Assembly (NCBI RefSeq): GCF_900102685.1
Contig: NZ_FMZA01000021.1
Location: 1 to 58,513 of the forward strand
Reading direction: 5' to 3'
DNA: 58,513 bases
From: Melghirimyces thermohalophilus
Lineage (GTDB): Bacteria > Bacillota > Bacilli > Thermoactinomycetales > DSM-45169
In this document: positions 43,536 through 51,749 of the stretch, piece by piece
Layout of the letters: every line of letters starts with the position of its first letter
How positions within the stretch are numbered: the stretch's first letter is position 1
Notes under the pieces: generated by a model
Told to the model about the DNA's origin: nothing
The model's database searches: none
The model's input: only the letters and a program-made list of their open reading frames with translations
Program-made: the position numbers and the translations under genes

Positions 43536-43563
43536 AAAACCCCCGATCCCCGGGGGTTTTTTT
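43536..43563 (+). terminator. Terminator of the CNNM-type gene
   Basis: CCCCCGATCCCCGGGGG followed by TTTTTTT. It also faces the convergent subtilase gene. Confidence 0.8.
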
Positions 43564-43580
43564 ACGTTCCTCCTTCACCT

Positions 43581-44657
43581 TCACACCTGTACCAGTCCCG
43601 CTCCATACCATCTCCTGGCACCGAGCGGGATCGCCCGCTGGAACAAGAGACGGCGCACGGCGGCTGTCGATCGTCCCCCTTGTTTGAAACGGGCCGCGAC
43701 ACCGGACACATGGGGGCAAGCCATCGATGTCCCGCTGAAGACAGCGTAACGATTGACCGGATAAGTGCTCAAAATGTCGACCCCCGGGGCTGACAAATCG
43801 AGAGCAGGACCTGTTGCTGAAAATGAGGCCCGACGGTTTTGGCGATTGGTGGCAGCGACAGCGAGGGTAGAGGCGATCCGGGCGGGTACCTCTACATGGT
43901 TTCCATTTCCCTCGTCGTTACCGCTGTTGCCCGCCGCGGCCACCACCAGAATTCCCCGGCGGACCGCCGTATTCACCGCGTGAACCAGAGCGGCGGGGGC
44001 GGAACCTCCTGCGGATAGGCTGAGATTGAGAATATGCATCCGGTTGTCGATGCCCCAGTCGATTCCCCGAATCAGATCAGTGATACTGCCGGATCCTTGG
44101 GCATTTAACACTTTGATTGCGTATAGACTGGCTGAAGGAGCGACTCCTACCACGCCGATCCCGTTGCTGCGCGCGGCGATAATACCGGCCACATGGGTGC
44201 CGTGACCGTTATCATCCCGGGGAGGACGACCTGGATGGACGAAATTGACTCCACCACGAATGTTGCGGACCAAGTCCGGGTGGCTGAGATCGATCCCTGA
44301 ATCAACCACCCCGACCCGGATCCCCCGTCCTGCATCGGGGGCGGGAGCACCCCGCCAAACACGGCGAACATTCCAAGTCAGGGTTTGTTGGGCTTTCTTT
44401 ACCGACTGCTGATACTCCCTTTTGGTCAGCACCCGGCTCAATTTTGGCTTCGGAATGGTAACCCCCTGGTCTTCTTCGGCCAGGAGCACATCCCGTCCCC
44501 GCAGCATCTTTTTGGCTTGACTCCGAGGGATGCGAGCAGAAATCAAGCCGCTGTGAAGGCTGACATAATCCACTTGGCCGCCGGATCGGCGAATTCGGTT
44601 TACTACAGAGCGATTCCGGGCGAGAATGGTGTAGCGAGGATGGTCTCTTCCATGCAT
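43581..44657 (-). CDS. Subtilisin-like serine protease without signal peptide (S8)
   Basis: 358 residues. Triad: VGVVDSGIDLSHPD (Asp, near 118), NGHGTHVAG (His) and FSGTSMACPHVSG (Ser); oxyanion Asn in AAAGNSGND. The basic N-terminus (MHGRDHPRYTILARNRS) has no hydrophobic core, so it is probably cytosolic; residues 1-100 look like an inhibitory prodomain. It is the third such protease in the window. The ATG at 44657 follows GAGGTG. Role not known. Confidence 0.92.
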   Translation of the reverse strand: MHGRDHPRYTILARNRSVVNRIRRSGGQVDYVSLHSGLISARIPRSQAKKMLRGRDVLLAEEDQGVTIPKPKLSRVLTKREYQQSVKKAQQTLTWNVRRVWRGAPAPDAGRGIRVGVVDSGIDLSHPDLVRNIRGGVNFVHPGRPPRDDNGHGTHVAGIIAARSNGIGVVGVAPSASLYAIKVLNAQGSGSITDLIRGIDWGIDNRMHILNLSLSAGGSAPAALVHAVNTAVRRGILVVAAAGNSGNDEGNGNHVEVPARIASTLAVAATNRQNRRASFSATGPALDLSAPGVDILSTYPVNRYAVFSGTSMACPHVSGVAARFKQGGRSTAAVRRLLFQRAIPLGARRWYGAGLVQV

Positions 44658-44735
44658 ATGTGATCACCTCGTACTCCAAGGTATGAGGCGGCCGCTTCGA
44701 TGCTTGTACGGGTATCGGAAGTTTACGAGATTTGG

Positions 44736-44774
44736 ACAAAAAAACCGACCAGACGACGAACCGTCTGATCGGTT
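44736..44774 (-). terminator. Terminator of the DUF2642-type coat protein gene
   Basis: Minus strand: ACCGATCAGACG-GTTCGT-CGTCTGGTCGGT followed by TTTTTT. Confidence 0.8.
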
Positions 44775-45201
44775 ATTCTTCTTCCACCGGCGCCACGAAC
44801 ACGACGGCATCCCAACGGATATAGTACTTTTGGTCGCCTTTGGAGATTAATAGGTGATCTGGATAAACACCATCGATGTTCCCGTTTAAAACCCCTGTAA
44901 AGGTGGAGACTTGAACCTGTTGTCCCAACACCCGATATAACTGCTGAGAGAGACGATATTCCCGGGGTCGTTTTTTGAAAAGCCCTTTGAAGGGATTTTT
45001 AAACTCTCCAAACAGCGGTTCATCCGGGGACGGAGGCGCCATTTCCTGCGGATTTGCGGGAAAAGGATACTGGTAGGATCCGGAAGGCATCCCCGGCGGG
45101 CCGGGATGCATCGATGGCGATTCTGGTGGATAACCGTATCCGGGCGTCTGAGGAACATAACGGTTGTAACGGGGGACCATCGGGTGGAACCACTCGTCCA
45201 T
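44773..45201 (-). CDS. Pro-rich protein with DUF2642-like C-terminal domain (spore coat-type)
   Basis: 142 residues from ATG 45201 (GGGGGTG upstream). The N-terminal half is Pro/Tyr/Met-rich (NRYVPQTPGYGYPPESPS). The C-terminal half (about 85-142, VQVSTFTGVLNGNIDGVYPD then HLLISKGDQKYYIRWDAVVF) matches DUF2642, known from small bacillar proteins such as YuzF and from coat-linked proteins. No membrane segment. Confidence 0.78.
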   Translation of the reverse strand: MDEWFHPMVPRYNRYVPQTPGYGYPPESPSMHPGPPGMPSGSYQYPFPANPQEMAPPSPDEPLFGEFKNPFKGLFKKRPREYRLSQQLYRVLGQQVQVSTFTGVLNGNIDGVYPDHLLISKGDQKYYIRWDAVVFVAPVEEE

Positions 45202-45267
45202 AGCATTCACCCCCAATCCTTTGTGCAGATATCCTATGCAGACGCCCGGCATTTGCCACCCTGAACC

Positions 45268-46287
45268 TTACACCTTCGATCCCTCTGCAGAGCGCATCCC
45301 CATTTTTTCCAAGTCATCCATCATGGATTGAAAATTTTCCAAGGTGAGGGACTGGGGTCCGTCGGACCAAGCCGCTTCCGGCTGGGGATGGACTTCCACA
45401 ATCAAACCATCGGCACCCGCCGCCAATCCAGCTCGGGCCATCGGTGCCACATAACGCCATTTCCCCGTTCCGTGACTGGGATCCACCAAAATCGGCAAGT
45501 GGCTCAGATGTTTCACCACGGGTACTGCGGACAGGTCGAGGGTGTTCCGGGTGTAGGTTTCAAAGGTGCGGATCCCCCGTTCACACAAAATCACGTTAGG
45601 ATTGCCTTCATTGAGGATGTACTCGGCGGACATCAGCCACTCCTCGATGGTAGCCGACAACCCCCTTTTTAAAAGAACCGGTTTATTGGTGCGCCCCACT
45701 TTTTTCAGGAGGTGGAAGTTTTGCATATTGCGGGCGCCCAATTGGAGAACGTCAGCATACTCCGCCACCAGCTCCAAATTTTCGGGATCCATCACCTCTG
45801 TGACGATGGCAAGCCCAGTCTCTTCCCGGGCTTCAGCCAACAGCTTCAGCCCTTCTTCTCCCAGCCCCTGGAAGGAATACGGGGATGAACGAGGTTTAAA
45901 AGCGCCTCCCCGGAGCATCCCGGCACCGGCTGCTTTAACCGCCCGGGCCGTCTCCAGGATCTGTTCCCGGCTCTCCACGGAACAGGGACCGGCGATCACC
46001 ACGGGATCCTCACCGCCGATCACTAAATTTCCTACCTGAATCCGACTCGGTTCCGGATGAAAGGAACGACTCGCCAATTTGAAGGGTTCACTCACATGAA
46101 CCACTTTTTCCACGCCGGGATAACGCTCCACCGGCAGCTCACTGATTTTTGGTTTGTCCCCGATCAAACCGAGAATCGTTTTATCCACGCCCTCTGAATA
46201 GTGGACCCTCACCCCTTTTTCTTCTAAGGACCGCACAATATGATCCACCTGCTGCCGGCTCGCATTTTTCTCTACCACAATAATCAT
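45268..46287 (-). CDS. aroF: 3-deoxy-7-phosphoheptulonate (DAHP) synthase
   Basis: 339 residues from ATG 46287 (GAGGAGG 8 bases upstream). It condenses PEP and erythrose-4-P, the first step of aromatic amino-acid synthesis. It has an N-terminal ferredoxin-like regulatory domain (about 1-70, [18 protein letters not shown]) and a KDPG-aldolase-like barrel with [30 protein letters not shown] and [10 protein letters not shown]. No chorismate mutase part is seen. It follows a T-box leader. A neighbouring aro or trp cluster is absent. Confidence 0.95.
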   Translation of the reverse strand: MIIVVEKNASRQQVDHIVRSLEEKGVRVHYSEGVDKTILGLIGDKPKISELPVERYPGVEKVVHVSEPFKLASRSFHPEPSRIQVGNLVIGGEDPVVIAGPCSVESREQILETARAVKAAGAGMLRGGAFKPRSSPYSFQGLGEEGLKLLAEAREETGLAIVTEVMDPENLELVAEYADVLQLGARNMQNFHLLKKVGRTNKPVLLKRGLSATIEEWLMSAEYILNEGNPNVILCERGIRTFETYTRNTLDLSAVPVVKHLSHLPILVDPSHGTGKWRYVAPMARAGLAAGADGLIVEVHPQPEAAWSDGPQSLTLENFQSMMDDLEKMGMRSAEGSKV

Positions 46288-46312
46288 TTGACAACCTCCT
46301 CTCCCATAATTC

Positions 46313-46600
46313 GAGAAAATAAAAAATCCCGCCCGATAAGGGACGAGATTTTCTCGCGGTACCACCCTTTTTGGATCCGTAACGATCCCGCTCAAGGCAC
46401 ACACGGCTCCTCCATGTGTCACCCGGGTAACGGCGGGTCCTCCGGAACGGGGTTCACCGACAATCGGTTTCAACCGTCAGCTCCAAGGGCGTACTTCAAA
46501 GGCGGGCCCGATGCCGGTTTCCAGCACCACCGGCTCTCTGTGATCGGGGAATCCTCCTTTTACTTTTCCTCTTCAACGCTTTTGGGTGCTAAATTTAATT
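46313..46600 (-). ncRNA. T-box riboswitch leader of the DAHP synthase gene
   Basis: The conserved T-box sequence AGGGTGGTACCGCG lies at 46368-46355. It is followed by the terminator hairpin AAATCTCGTCCC...GGGCGGGATTTTTT (about 46351-46321). Upstream, the stem I apical region AGAGAGCCGGTGGTGCTGG is present. In the specifier-loop area, TTTGAAGTACGCC holds UAC (46493-46491, Tyr) one base after a GAA; taking the next triplet after GAA would give GUA. Tyr fits the gene, but the register is not certain. Uncharged cognate tRNA would favour the antiterminator. Confidence 0.9.
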
Positions 46601-46606
46601 GTTGAT

Positions 46607-46636
46607 AATCTAACATGGGAGCCAAGCCATTGTCAA
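46607..46636 (-). promoter_or_regulatory. Promoter of the T-box leader
   Basis: Minus strand: TTGACA (46636-46631), 18-base spacer, TAGATT (46612-46607). It lies just upstream of the T-box structure. Confidence 0.5.
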
Positions 46637-46654
46637 ACCCTTTTTTCCTTTTTC

Positions 46655-46686
46655 CCACAAAAAACCCGCGCCTCCTTATGAGGTCA
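46655..46686 (-). terminator. Weak terminator of the GDSL gene
   Basis: Minus strand: an imperfect stem CCGTGACCTC-ATAA-GGAGGCGCGG followed by GTTTTTTG. Confidence 0.4.
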
Positions 46687-47341
46687 CGGATTTTGTGTTC
46701 TCCCCCGGCTCTTTGGTCTGTCGCTTCGCCGCTGCTCCTATGGCACTCTCCTGAAACAGACCGGCCAATACGTTGTAGCCGTTTTGATTGGGATGTACTT
46801 CATCGGCAAAATAATCCTTTCGGTGTAAAAAGGAGTCAAAGGGGTTGACCATTTGAATCCGGTATTTCCCGCACATCTTGGCATATTGGACATTCATGGA
46901 ATGAAGGGCACGGGAAGCAAACAAAAATCCCAGTTCGTAAGCAGGCAAGGGAACATAAAAGCCCAGCAGTTGGATGGGGGCCTCCGGATTCAACTCCCGC
47001 ACCGTCTGCAAAATCCGATCGGCCCGATCACGCACCTTGCGCATCGTTCCCCGAAGACCGGCGAGAGATGCTCCCGTTTCAAACCATTCGATAAAGTCAC
47101 ATCCACCGGTGGTGATTGTGATGTGGGAGACCCTGGGGATTAACTTTCGAATCGCCGGGGTCTGGACGAGATCCAGCAATTCTCCGGAGGTGAGTCCCGA
47201 GATCCCGATATTGACCAGCCGACAGCGGGGGGAACATTTCAGGTGATTGAAATGCTGAGCCACAAAATGGGTATCGGCCCCATCGGCACCCACCCCCTCG
47301 GTTAAAGAATCACCCATTGCCAGGTAGGTGATCGGGTTCAT
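46676..47341 (-). CDS. GDSL/SGNH-family lipase-esterase (LipC-like)
   Basis: 221 residues. Block I MGDSLTEGVG (Ser near 11), block V DEVHPNQNGY (Asp and His near 190), Gly in ISGLTSGE. Block III reads TTGGCDF where GxND is usual, so the oxyanion Asn is replaced. The ATG at 47341 directly follows the spoVAD stop, so it is in the spoVAC-spoVAD operon. B. subtilis LipC is a GDSL esterase of spore coat and germination; the position here fits that role. Confidence 0.85.
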   Translation of the reverse strand: MNPITYLAMGDSLTEGVGADGADTHFVAQHFNHLKCSPRCRLVNIGISGLTSGELLDLVQTPAIRKLIPRVSHITITTGGCDFIEWFETGASLAGLRGTMRKVRDRADRILQTVRELNPEAPIQLLGFYVPLPAYELGFLFASRALHSMNVQYAKMCGKYRIQMVNPFDSFLHRKDYFADEVHPNQNGYNVLAGLFQESAIGAAAKRQTKEPGENTKSVTS

Positions 47342-48361
47342 TCAGCCGTTCCCCCTTCCTTCCAAGGTCACCGCGTGGGCGATACAGGGGATCGATTCCC
47401 CTTGTTGGTAGGAGACTGGATTCATCAAGGCCCCTGTTGCCACCACCATCACTCGGTTCAGTTTTCCGTCCATCATCTCTTTGATGATTCGCCCGTAGGT
47501 TACAATAGCGCTGCTGGCACAGCCGCTGCCTCCAGCGAAGGCTTGCTGATCCGGCTGAAAGATCATCAAACCACAATCCTGAAACCGTTCTCCTAGATCA
47601 TACCCTTTCTCTGCCAATAGATCGGCGGTGATCGGGTGCCCTACTTTGGCCAAATCCCCGGTGACGATCAAGTCATAATCATCGGGCGCCAACCCGGTAT
47701 CTTCAAAATGGGCTTGAATGGTTTCCGCAGCCGCCGGGGCCATCGCCGAACCCATGTCGAAAGGGTTTTTCAGTCCCATATCCACCACTTTGCCTATAGT
47801 GGCATATCGGATCAATGGGCCTTTTCCCCCTAAACCGATCAGGCCCGCTCCGGCGCCGGTTACCGTCCATTGGGCGGTATCCGGCTTTTGCCCTCCATAT
47901 TCTGTCGGATACCGGTATTGGCGCTCCGCCGTCGCGTTATGACTGCTAACCGCCGACACCACCGTGTCACAAAATCCACCTTCCACCAGCACCGCTCCGG
48001 TGGTCAGGGTGAGCATGGAAGCAGAACAGGCCCCGAACATCCCCATCAACGGGATCTGGTGGGTCCGAGCTGCAAAGGAGGCACTGATATTTTGATTGAG
48101 GAGATCGCCTGCCAGAAACATATCGATTTGATCCGTCTTCTTCCCAGCTTTTTTTGTGGCGTGGTTGACGACATCCTCCATCATTTTCCGCTCCGCCTTT
48201 TCCCAAGTATCCTGTCCGCAGTATAAATCGGGATAAACTTGATCCAACATATCTTTTAATTGGCCTTTCCCTTCTTTGGGGCCGGCCACGGCGGCGGCCC
48301 CCAACACCGCCACACCACGCTCAAAGGCCCAGGAACGTTGTCCGATCCGCTTTTCCGCCAT
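47342..48361 (-). CDS. spoVAD: Stage V sporulation protein AD
   Basis: 339 residues, thiolase-like fold without known catalytic use. SpoVAD binds dipicolinic acid and moves with the SpoVA channel in the spore inner membrane. It starts WAFERGVAVLGAAAVAGPKE, and contains the thiolase-type FGACSASMLT. The ATG at 48361 follows AAGGGGGG, 12 bases after the spoVAC stop. Expected under sigma-G. Confidence 0.95.
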   Translation of the reverse strand: MAEKRIGQRSWAFERGVAVLGAAAVAGPKEGKGQLKDMLDQVYPDLYCGQDTWEKAERKMMEDVVNHATKKAGKKTDQIDMFLAGDLLNQNISASFAARTHQIPLMGMFGACSASMLTLTTGAVLVEGGFCDTVVSAVSSHNATAERQYRYPTEYGGQKPDTAQWTVTGAGAGLIGLGGKGPLIRYATIGKVVDMGLKNPFDMGSAMAPAAAETIQAHFEDTGLAPDDYDLIVTGDLAKVGHPITADLLAEKGYDLGERFQDCGLMIFQPDQQAFAGGSGCASSAIVTYGRIIKEMMDGKLNRVMVVATGALMNPVSYQQGESIPCIAHAVTLEGRGNG

Positions 48362-48373
48362 CTTTATCCCCCC

Positions 48374-48853
48374 TTATCCGGTGATGTACATGAGCAGCGT
48401 CCGGATCAAACCGATGAAAAAGGCCGCCACCACGCCAAATACGATTACCGACCCGGCCAGTTTAAACATGTTTCCGCCGACTCCCAACACGTACCCTTCT
48501 GACTTATGCTCCAGCGCCGCTGACGCGATCGAGTTGGCAAACCCCGTGACGGGAACGGCTGTACCGGCTCCCGCCCACTGGCCGATTTTGTCATAAACAC
48601 CTAGCCCGGTCAGGAGACAGGCGATAAAAATCAACGTGGCCGAGGTCATATCCCCGGCGCTGCTCGGTTCCACGCCAAAACCGCTGATAAACATCAGCTG
48701 GAGCAATTGCCCCAAGGTACAAACCAGCCCGCCCACGATAAAAGCTTTCAGGCAGTTGACCCATATATTGGGCTTCGGTTGATACGATTTCGCCATTTTT
48801 TTGTACATCTGTTGCTCTTTGTTGTTTTGGCCTTGGCCATCACTGTTGGTCAA
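48374..48853 (-). CDS. spoVAC: Stage V sporulation protein AC
   Basis: 159 residues, about four membrane segments (roughly 30-55, 66-86, 93-114 and 126-156). SpoVAC is the mechanosensitive channel part that passes Ca-DPA during sporulation and germination. Conserved: ALEHKSEGYVLGVGGNMFKLAG. The start is TTG 48853 behind AAAGGAGTG. It is the first gene of the spoVAC-spoVAD-GDSL operon. No spoVAE, spoVAA/AB or spoVAF follows. Confidence 0.95.
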   Translation of the reverse strand: MTNSDGQGQNNKEQQMYKKMAKSYQPKPNIWVNCLKAFIVGGLVCTLGQLLQLMFISGFGVEPSSAGDMTSATLIFIACLLTGLGVYDKIGQWAGAGTAVPVTGFANSIASAALEHKSEGYVLGVGGNMFKLAGSVIVFGVVAAFFIGLIRTLLMYITG

Positions 48854-48942
48854 GCCTGGTCACTCCTTTGACCTAACGGTTCACAAACTTATATTTCAGC
48901 ACAACAGGCGCTTTTATACCGGAGAACAGGGTGCCAAAAACA

Positions 48943-48966
48943 GAAAAAAAACCGCCGAAGGCGGTT
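48943..48966 (-). terminator. Terminator of the AtoE-type gene
   Basis: Minus strand: ACCGCC-TTC-GGCGGT followed by TTTTTTT. Confidence 0.8.
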
Positions 48967-48973
48967 ATCCAGC

Positions 48974-50293
48974 TTATAAAAACATCAAGCTGAAACCGAT
49001 CACCAGACCGGAGTAAAAGAGGGCGAGCAGACAAAAGCCCATAATATCCCTGGCATTAAGCCGAGCAATCGCCAACAGGGGCAAGGCCCAAAAAGGTTGT
49101 ACCAAGTTGGTCCAAGCATCTCCCCAGGCAACGGCCATGGCGGTTCGCGCTGGATCCACTCCCAGCGCTTGCCCCGCAGACAACATAATCGGTCCCTGAA
49201 CCGCCCACTGACCACCTCCGGACGGGACAAAAATATTCAACAATCCGGCACTCAGAAATGCGAACAGAGGAAAGGTGGTTTCATTGGAGAAGGCAATCAA
49301 CCACTCAGAAATGATTTTTCCGAGACCGGACAAGCTCATCATGCCCATGATCCCGGCATAGAAGGGGAATTGAATCACGATTCCCCCCGCTTCTCGGATC
49401 GCCTCCGCCAGCGCCGACAAGTATCTTCGCGGGGTTTGATGCAACATCAGACCCATAATTAAAAAGGAAAAATTGACAATATTTAGATCCAACTGCCCTC
49501 CGTTCCGATAAAAAAACGTGGCGATATAAACCAAACCCATCCCGCCGACACTCATGGAGATCCATCGACTCCGCTCGAGGCGTTGCGCCGGTGTGGCCGC
49601 CACCTCCTCGGCTGCCAGTTGGAGCGGGCGGCTCTCTTCCAGCGCATCGGGATCCACCAACACCCGCTCTTCCCTGCGCGGTTGTAACCGAGCCATAAAC
49701 AAAGGAAATGTGAAGATCAAAATCAGGGCCGGAATCAGGCTGAAGGAGGCAAAGATCGTTTCCGAGGCCGGTACGGTGACGCCGAAGGAGTTATCAGTGG
49801 CGATTTTTAATGGGATGGAACCGGAGATACCGGCATGCCACACAATAAATCCGGCGTAAGCTCCGGCAACCAATACCCGGTAATCGACTCCCTGCACCTT
49901 TCGGGCGACTTCCCGCGCCACCAGGGCTCCGACGACCAGCCCAAATCCCCAACTGATCCAACTGGCAAGGGCGGAAATAAAGGTAGTCAGCATCACCGCC
50001 TTAGCCGGTGTACGGGCCGAGCCGGCAATCAAGAGCAACACCCGGCGCACCGGCGGCGCCTGGGCCAATACGTGGCCTGTCACCAGGATCAGCACCATCT
50101 GCATCGAAAACTCCAACAGTCCCCAAAAACCGTCTCCCCAGTAGCGAATCATCTCCAAAGGCCCCGCTGAAGTCACTGCCCATCCGAATCCGAATACGAC
50201 AAAAGTGAGCAAGATGGCGAACAAAAACGGATCCGGCAGGTACCGCTGAACGATGCGCACGGAAATACGGGTCACTGCGTGCAACAAGAGCAT
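48974..50293 (-). CDS. atoE: Short-chain fatty acid transporter (AtoE family)
   Basis: About 439 residues and 10-12 membrane segments. Family marks: FISALASWISWGFGLVVGAL, AYAGFIVWHAGISGSIPLKIAT and the C-terminal FVPSGGGQWAVQGPIM. It takes up short-chain fatty acids, such as acetoacetate or butyrate in E. coli. The start is taken as ATG 50293; the GAGGTG site is only 0-2 bases upstream, and TTG 50287 has better spacing. A stand-alone gene. Confidence 0.9.
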   Translation of the reverse strand: MLLLHAVTRISVRIVQRYLPDPFLFAILLTFVVFGFGWAVTSAGPLEMIRYWGDGFWGLLEFSMQMVLILVTGHVLAQAPPVRRVLLLIAGSARTPAKAVMLTTFISALASWISWGFGLVVGALVAREVARKVQGVDYRVLVAGAYAGFIVWHAGISGSIPLKIATDNSFGVTVPASETIFASFSLIPALILIFTFPLFMARLQPRREERVLVDPDALEESRPLQLAAEEVAATPAQRLERSRWISMSVGGMGLVYIATFFYRNGGQLDLNIVNFSFLIMGLMLHQTPRRYLSALAEAIREAGGIVIQFPFYAGIMGMMSLSGLGKIISEWLIAFSNETTFPLFAFLSAGLLNIFVPSGGGQWAVQGPIMLSAGQALGVDPARTAMAVAWGDAWTNLVQPFWALPLLAIARLNARDIMGFCLLALFYSGLVIGFSLMFL

Positions 50294-50322
50294 CACCTCA
50301 CCGCTTTTTGGTCTGTCAACAG

Positions 50323-50347
50323 GAAAAAAGCGGACCCCCCGTCCGCT
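50323..50347 (-). terminator. Terminator of the small genes at 50360-51022
   Basis: Minus strand: AGCGGAC-GGGGG-GTCCGCT followed by TTTTTTCC. Confidence 0.7.
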
Positions 50348-50359
50348 CGCTGACCGCAA

Positions 50360-50470
50360 TCACTCCTTCTTTCCGGGTAACTGCCGATTTAGTTCTTCAA
50401 TTTGCTGTTGAAATCCTTCCTCTCGCTCCTGTCTTTTCGACTCCATCTTTCGGCTCACATTTCCCTCCAT
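50360..50470 (-). CDS. 36-residue charged small protein
   Basis: ATG at 50470, reading MEGNVSRKMESKRQEREEGF and ending LNRQLPGKKE. Highly charged and helical. It starts 6 bases after the stop of the charged gene above, so it may be coupled. GTG 50458 (behind GGAGGG) is an alternative start. It could be a leftover or a small partner protein. Unknown. Confidence 0.3.
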   Translation of the reverse strand: MEGNVSRKMESKRQEREEGFQQQIEELNRQLPGKKE

Positions 50471-50476
50471 CTCTTT

Positions 50477-51022
50477 TTACTTCTCTTCCTTTTCAGTTCT
50501 TTCAACTCTTTTTCCTTGTCTGCGATCTCTTTTTCTCCTGGGTTTTCCATTCCTTTCTTTTTGATGCGTCATCTGTTCCCGTTCTCGCAAACGGCGGTGC
50601 AGATTGACGATCATCTCTTCCTTCTCGTGCAATGCCTCTCTGGTTTGATTCAGGAAATGGCGAAGCTGCTCCAGTTCCGGCGATTCCGATGCCTCTTCTC
50701 TTCCTTCAGACCGGGCCTGTTCAAACCCCCACCTTTTTCCTGCAACTGCGACGATAATTTTCTCTTTAGACTGGAAATATCGATAATAATCGTTCCACCG
50801 ACCCAATAATTTTCCCAGGCCTCTTTTCGCTTCAGTTCCCGGTTCTTTTCTTCCAGGATGCGTTAAACTTCCCCGCCATGAGCTGAGCTTTTTCCTTAAA
50901 GGTGGGGTAAGCGGGACCCTTTTCTCACCATTCCCTAGAAGCAGGTGTAGCACACAGGAAAAAGGGAAGCATGAGCTGAAGCCGGCCAATACTTCCCTTC
51001 TAATCAAACCGGATATCGACAA
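50477..51022 (-). CDS. Hypothetical charged coiled-coil protein; start uncertain
   Basis: The second half (about 90-181) reads like a real protein: charged helical SPELEQLRHFLNQTREALHEKEEMIVNLH, ending in a basic tail with RKRDRRQGKRVERTEKEEK. The first 45 residues look non-coding, and I see no convincing ribosome site at any start, so the true N-terminus may lie inside. Part of another frame (about 50780-50860) also reads like protein (NRELKRKEAWENYWVGG), which could mean a frameshift. Function unknown. Confidence 0.4.
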   Translation of the reverse strand: MSISGLIRREVLAGFSSCFPFSCVLHLLLGNGEKRVPLTPPLRKKLSSWRGSLTHPGRKEPGTEAKRGLGKLLGRWNDYYRYFQSKEKIIVAVAGKRWGFEQARSEGREEASESPELEQLRHFLNQTREALHEKEEMIVNLHRRLREREQMTHQKERNGKPRRKRDRRQGKRVERTEKEEK

Positions 51023-51055
51023 CCGAAAGGATTCTAAATGATTCCATGAAGCGAT

Positions 51056-51250
51056 CTATCGTTTGCGACCGATGGCTGCAGCCACTCCTCCCAGGAGCGC
51101 GTGGGCCAATCCAAACCCACAGATACCATATCCCCATGCCTGCCGATCGCGAACGTTACTGATGCACTTTTCCTTTCCAAATAAAACCAACGCTCCCGCC
51201 AAACTGACAATCAATCCCAAGAGCAAAGTGATCATACTGGTACGTCTCAC
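51056..51250 (-). CDS. Small membrane protein, 64 residues
   Basis: Two membrane segments (about 6-24 and 40-58), with KEKCISNVRDRQ between them and a basic end GRKR. The GTG start overlaps the previous gene's TGA (GTGA) and has GGAGGG upstream, so it is coupled to the 140-residue gene and shares its SOS-type promoter. No family recognised. Confidence 0.65.
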   Translation of the reverse strand: MRRTSMITLLLGLIVSLAGALVLFGKEKCISNVRDRQAWGYGICGFGLAHALLGGVAAAIGRKR

Positions 51251-51669
51251 CTTGATCCCTCCCTTCCTCTCTTAATCTGTTCATCAAGCAGCATCTCGTC
51301 ACTGGTATTTTTACCCTCCCAATAATGAAGCAGCCACTCCTCACACTCGCTTTTGATCCAACCGTTCATATAGCGCATGGTCCGGATGTAGCCTTGGTAC
51401 CAAACCTTCACTTCCCGACAATCTTGTCTCTGTACAACATCCACAATGTGCCCGCCCCATTGACTCAGCGTGGTTTGTCGCGCTACCAAGACGAAGCGGA
51501 TTCCCTCTATCGTCCGCTCAAACCAGCGAATCAGGGCTCTACTTGTTTTTAAGGCGGGGATTATCTGCATCCGATCCCGGTCCCTTTCCAGCACCAACAG
51601 GAGAACTTCCAGCAATACCACCTGTTTCACCAAAGTAGATACCTGCGTCCAATCCTTCTCTTCCTTCAT
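51247..51669 (-). CDS. Unknown protein, 140 residues, behind a LexA-type box
   Basis: Helical, no signal peptide. It contains TLVKQVVLLEVLLLVLERDR (about 12-31), possibly amphipathic or membrane-associated, and several Trp-bearing helices (VWYQGYIRTMRYMNGWIKSECEEWLLHYWEG). No known family found by eye. The ATG at 51669 has AGGGGAAGG upstream. It is the first gene of the two-gene operon with the 64-residue membrane protein. Confidence 0.7.
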   Translation of the reverse strand: MKEEKDWTQVSTLVKQVVLLEVLLLVLERDRDRMQIIPALKTSRALIRWFERTIEGIRFVLVARQTTLSQWGGHIVDVVQRQDCREVKVWYQGYIRTMRYMNGWIKSECEEWLLHYWEGKNTSDEMLLDEQIKRGREGSR

Positions 51670-51691
51670 GGTCCTTCCCCTGAAATAAATA

Positions 51692-51703
51692 GAACATATG
51701 TTC
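51692..51703. promoter_or_regulatory. LexA-type SOS box
   Basis: GAACATATGTTC, a perfect fit to GAAC-N4-GTTC of Gram-positive LexA sites. It lies 3 bases downstream of a -10 box TATAAT (51711-51706, minus strand), so a bound repressor would cover the start of transcription. The position 22 bases before the ATG at 51669 fits SOS control. Confidence 0.65.
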
Positions 51704-51749
51704 CCATTATATGCAACCAGCCATCGGAAAGTCCTGGTATTTTTAGGAT

